A DNA stretch of 64,000 nt. It comes from Candidatus Cryptobacteroides faecipullorum. Lineage in GTDB: Bacteria > Bacteroidota > Bacteroidia > Bacteroidales > UBA932. The stretch's first letter is position 1. Each line of letters starts with the position of its first letter. This document shows positions 62,024-64,000 of the stretch, piece after piece. Location of the stretch: the NCBI GenBank assembly GCA_017694885.1, contig JADIMH010000032.1, positions 36,713 to 100,712 of the forward strand, given 5' to 3'. The notes beneath the pieces were generated by a model. That model did no database searches. It worked only from the letters and a program-made list of their open reading frames with translations, and was not told the DNA's origin. The position numbers and the translations under genes are program-made.

Positions 62024-64000
62024 ATGAAGAACAGAAGATTGTTTAAATGCCTGTTCCTCGTACTGGCTTTCTGGGCCGTGCATCTGCCGGGATATGCCCA
62101 GGATGTCACTCGGGAATTCAGGGACATGGCTCTGTCGGATGTCATCAGGGAGCTTGAACAGCTGACAGATTATTCTTTCATTTATGAAAGCGAGGACCTT
62201 CGCACCGCACCGAGGGTGACGGCGGACTTCGTCAGGTCTTCAATCGCACAAGTGCTTTCGGAGATCATCTCTCCTCCGTTGAAGTATGACATCAAAGGCA
62301 ACATCGTAGCCATAACCAAGGATGCCGGTAAAGGTGACGGGCCCGGAGCGGATTCCGAGACTGTGATAGCCGGGACAGTGACGGACGCCATTACCGGGGA
62401 GCCTGTCATAGGTGCCGCGGTGTGGGTGAAGGATACCCCAATAGGAGTGGTTACGGACGTGGACGGCAAGTACGAGATGTCATTCAAGGGGAACTACGGC
62501 TACATAAGTGTCTCTTATCTCGGATATCTTGACCAGGAGATTGCGGTCGGGAAAGGCGTTCAGATGATCAATGTCAGGCTTGAGCCCAACGAGAACCAGA
62601 TAGACGAGGCTGTGGCCATAGGGTACGGCCACCAGACAAGGACCAGTATCGTCGGGGCGATAGCTTCTGTCAGCCCTGCGGAAATGAAGGTCCCGGTATC
62701 GAAGATATCCAATTCGCTGGCAGGGCGGCTTTCCGGTGTCATATCCGTACAGAGGAGCGGTGAGCCAGGGCAGGGGTCAACGTTCTGGATACGGGGAATT
62801 AGCACGTTCGGTGCCAATTCCAATCCGCTTGTCCTGGTGGACGGCATAGAGCGTGATCTGGATCTCGTGGACGTTGAGGATATCAAGGAGTTCTCTGTCC
62901 TGAAGGACGCGGCAGCTACTGCTGTCTACGGTGTACGGGGCGCAAACGGGGTCATCCTCATCACCACACGCAGCGGGGATGCCGGCAAGCCGAAGGTCAC
63001 GGTCAAGGTGGAGAGCGGGATTGTCTCCCCTACGAAGATCCCTGATATGGCAGACGCAGTGCAGTTCTGCCAGATGTACAATGATGCGGCAGGGTATGAA
63101 TATTACAGCCCGGAATACATTAACAGGGTGATAGACCGTTCGGACCCTGATCTCTATCCTAACGTGGACTGGGTGAATACCATTTTCAAGGACATCAGCA
63201 ACAACACGAGGGCCAACGTAAACGTAAGCGGCGGCAACAGCACGGTGAAATATTACGTCTCAGGAGGTTTCTACAATGAGAACGGGCTCTTCAAGAATGA
63301 CCCGATGCTGAACTACAACACGGGCACCTATTACCGCAAATTCAATTTCAGGGCCAACGTGGACGTAAAGATAACCCGCTATACTTCCATGAATATCAAT
63401 CTTGCGACCACTTTCGAACAGAAGAACCAGGGCGGGACAAATGCGGACACCATATGGGAATATGCCCTGAAGGCACCGTCCAACATTTTCCCTCCGGTAT
63501 ATTCAAACGGAAAGTATCCGGGACCGGGAGGGCAGCAGGGATACAACCCTTATGCACTGCTGACCCAGACCGGCTACAGGCAGAACTTTTACAACAATGC
63601 GCAGTCCCTCGCCAGCATCACACATGATTTCTCATGGCTGACTACAGGTCTCACGGCTACATTAAAGGCATCTTTCGACGCACAGAATACGGCATACCAG
63701 AACAGGACCAAGACCGCGGAGCAGTGGGGCAATGCCTACCGCGACGAACAGGGAGTACTGCAGATGACCCAGCTCGTGGAAGGTTCCCAGACTCTCGACT
63801 TTTCTTACGGCAACGGCGGATGGCGGTCACTGTACCTTGAGGCAAGCGCCAATTATCTCAGGTCTTTCGGAAAGCACAATGTCTCCGGGCTCCTTCTGTA
63901 CCAGCAGTCACAGAGGAACTACATCGGGAACAGCGCCACCGATTCGCAGGCTGCCCTTCCGTACCGCCATCAGGGCCTTGCCTTCCGTGCCACATACAAC
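62024..64000 (+). CDS. SusC/RagA TonB-dependent transducer with STN domain (3' end outside window)
   Basis: The frame is open from 62024 to the right edge (659 codons, barrel incomplete). Signal peptide about 1-25 (PGYAQ). The STN signalling domain (about 27-98, REFRDMALSDVIRELEQLTDYSFIYES) identifies a transducer that contacts the FecR anti-sigma factor. Then a carboxypeptidase-like domain (about 113-188), the plug with NPLVLVDGIERDLD and SVLKDAAATAVYGVRGANGVILI, and the start of the barrel. The sigma-FecR-SusC order is the classic cell-surface signalling module of Bacteroidales. A SusD partner probably lies beyond the window. Substrate unknown. Confidence 0.94.
   Translation, partial: MKNRRLFKCLFLVLAFWAVHLPGYAQDVTREFRDMALSDVIRELEQLTDYSFIYESEDLRTAPRVTADFVRSSIAQVLSEIISPPLKYDIKGNIVAITKDAGKGDGPGADSETVIAGTVTDAITGEPVIGAAVWVKDTPIGVVTDVDGKYEMSFKGNYGYISVSYLGYLDQEIAVGKGVQMINVRLEPNENQIDEAVAIGYGHQTRTSIVGAIASVSPAEMKVPVSKISNSLAGRLSGVISVQRSGEPGQGSTFWIRGISTFGANSNPLVLVDGIERDLDLVDVEDIKEFSVLKDAAATAVYGVRGANGVILITTRSGDAGKPKVTVKVESGIVSPTKIPDMADAVQFCQMYNDAAGYEYYSPEYINRVIDRSDPDLYPNVDWVNTIFKDISNNTRANVNVSGGNSTVKYYVSGGFYNENGLFKNDPMLNYNTGTYYRKFNFRANVDVKITRYTSMNINLATTFEQKNQGGTNADTIWEYALKAPSNIFPPVYSNGKYPGPGGQQGYNPYALLTQTGYRQNFYNNAQSLASITHDFSWLTTGLTATLKASFDAQNTAYQNRTKTAEQWGNAYRDEQGVLQMTQLVEGSQTLDFSYGNGGWRSLYLEASANYLRSFGKHNVSGLLLYQQSQRNYIGNSATDSQAALPYRHQGLAFRATYN

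Overview
The window is a chromosomal stretch of a Bacteroidota member, most likely order Bacteroidales. The evidence is two SusC/SusD-type outer-membrane uptake loci, an FecR/ECF-sigma pair, a complete Na+-NQR operon, a DUF5683 protein beside parAB, a GH84 enzyme, promoters of the TTTG / TAnnTTTG type, and an almost total lack of Shine-Dalgarno sequences except before rpsU. The genus cannot be fixed from sequence alone. Most of the content is housekeeping, with no prophage, conjugative element, IS or CRISPR array.

Layout. 1-4351 (minus): parA-parB-DUF5683-lytic transglycosylase, an operon joining chromosome partition to the envelope. 4444-7828: a lipid kinase convergent with priA. 8011-8083: tRNA-Phe with its own promoter and terminator, followed by a 559-base gene-free stretch holding a 24-base palindrome and seven copies of a CTGCAGGTGTG-like word. 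8643-10457: a GNAT acetyltransferase, a DUF3784 membrane protein and a His-rich lipoprotein. 10610-17468 (plus): a TetR-TolC-HlyD-ABC-ABC-permease-permease drug-efflux operon. 17583-20046: a DUF418 gene broken by two frameshifts, a small lipoprotein and a LysO exporter split in two. 20114-27023: an alpha/beta hydrolase and nqrABCDEF (minus). 27304-32484 (minus): a susCD pair in which the SusC signal peptide is cut off from the transporter by a seven-C tract. 32742-45721: a UvrD-type helicase, a surface lipoprotein, a small beta-barrel, an aminotransferase, a GH84 glycosidase, an aquaporin, an M28-like protein lacking several catalytic residues, and a TPR protein paired with a YycJ-like hydrolase. 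45794-50661: rpsU, sirtuin and AAA ATPase (minus), then rplU, rpmA, serS and ruvC (plus). 50743-60160: a large outer-membrane barrel, then an EamA transporter, dihydroorotase and polyprenol-phosphate glycosyltransferase (one minus-strand operon), and a tricorn-like protease. 60349-64000 (plus): ECF sigma, FecR anti-sigma and an STN-bearing SusC, cut by the right window edge.

How it works together. The envelope theme dominates: TonB-dependent uptake with two control styles (a possible tract-length switch at 32366-32372 and FecR/sigma cell-surface signalling at the right end), efflux, and sodium-motive respiration. The observations most worth checking are the poly-C tract in SusC, the repeat cluster at 8133-8570, the degenerate M28 protein, and the 12-base Shine-Dalgarno sequence of rpsU.
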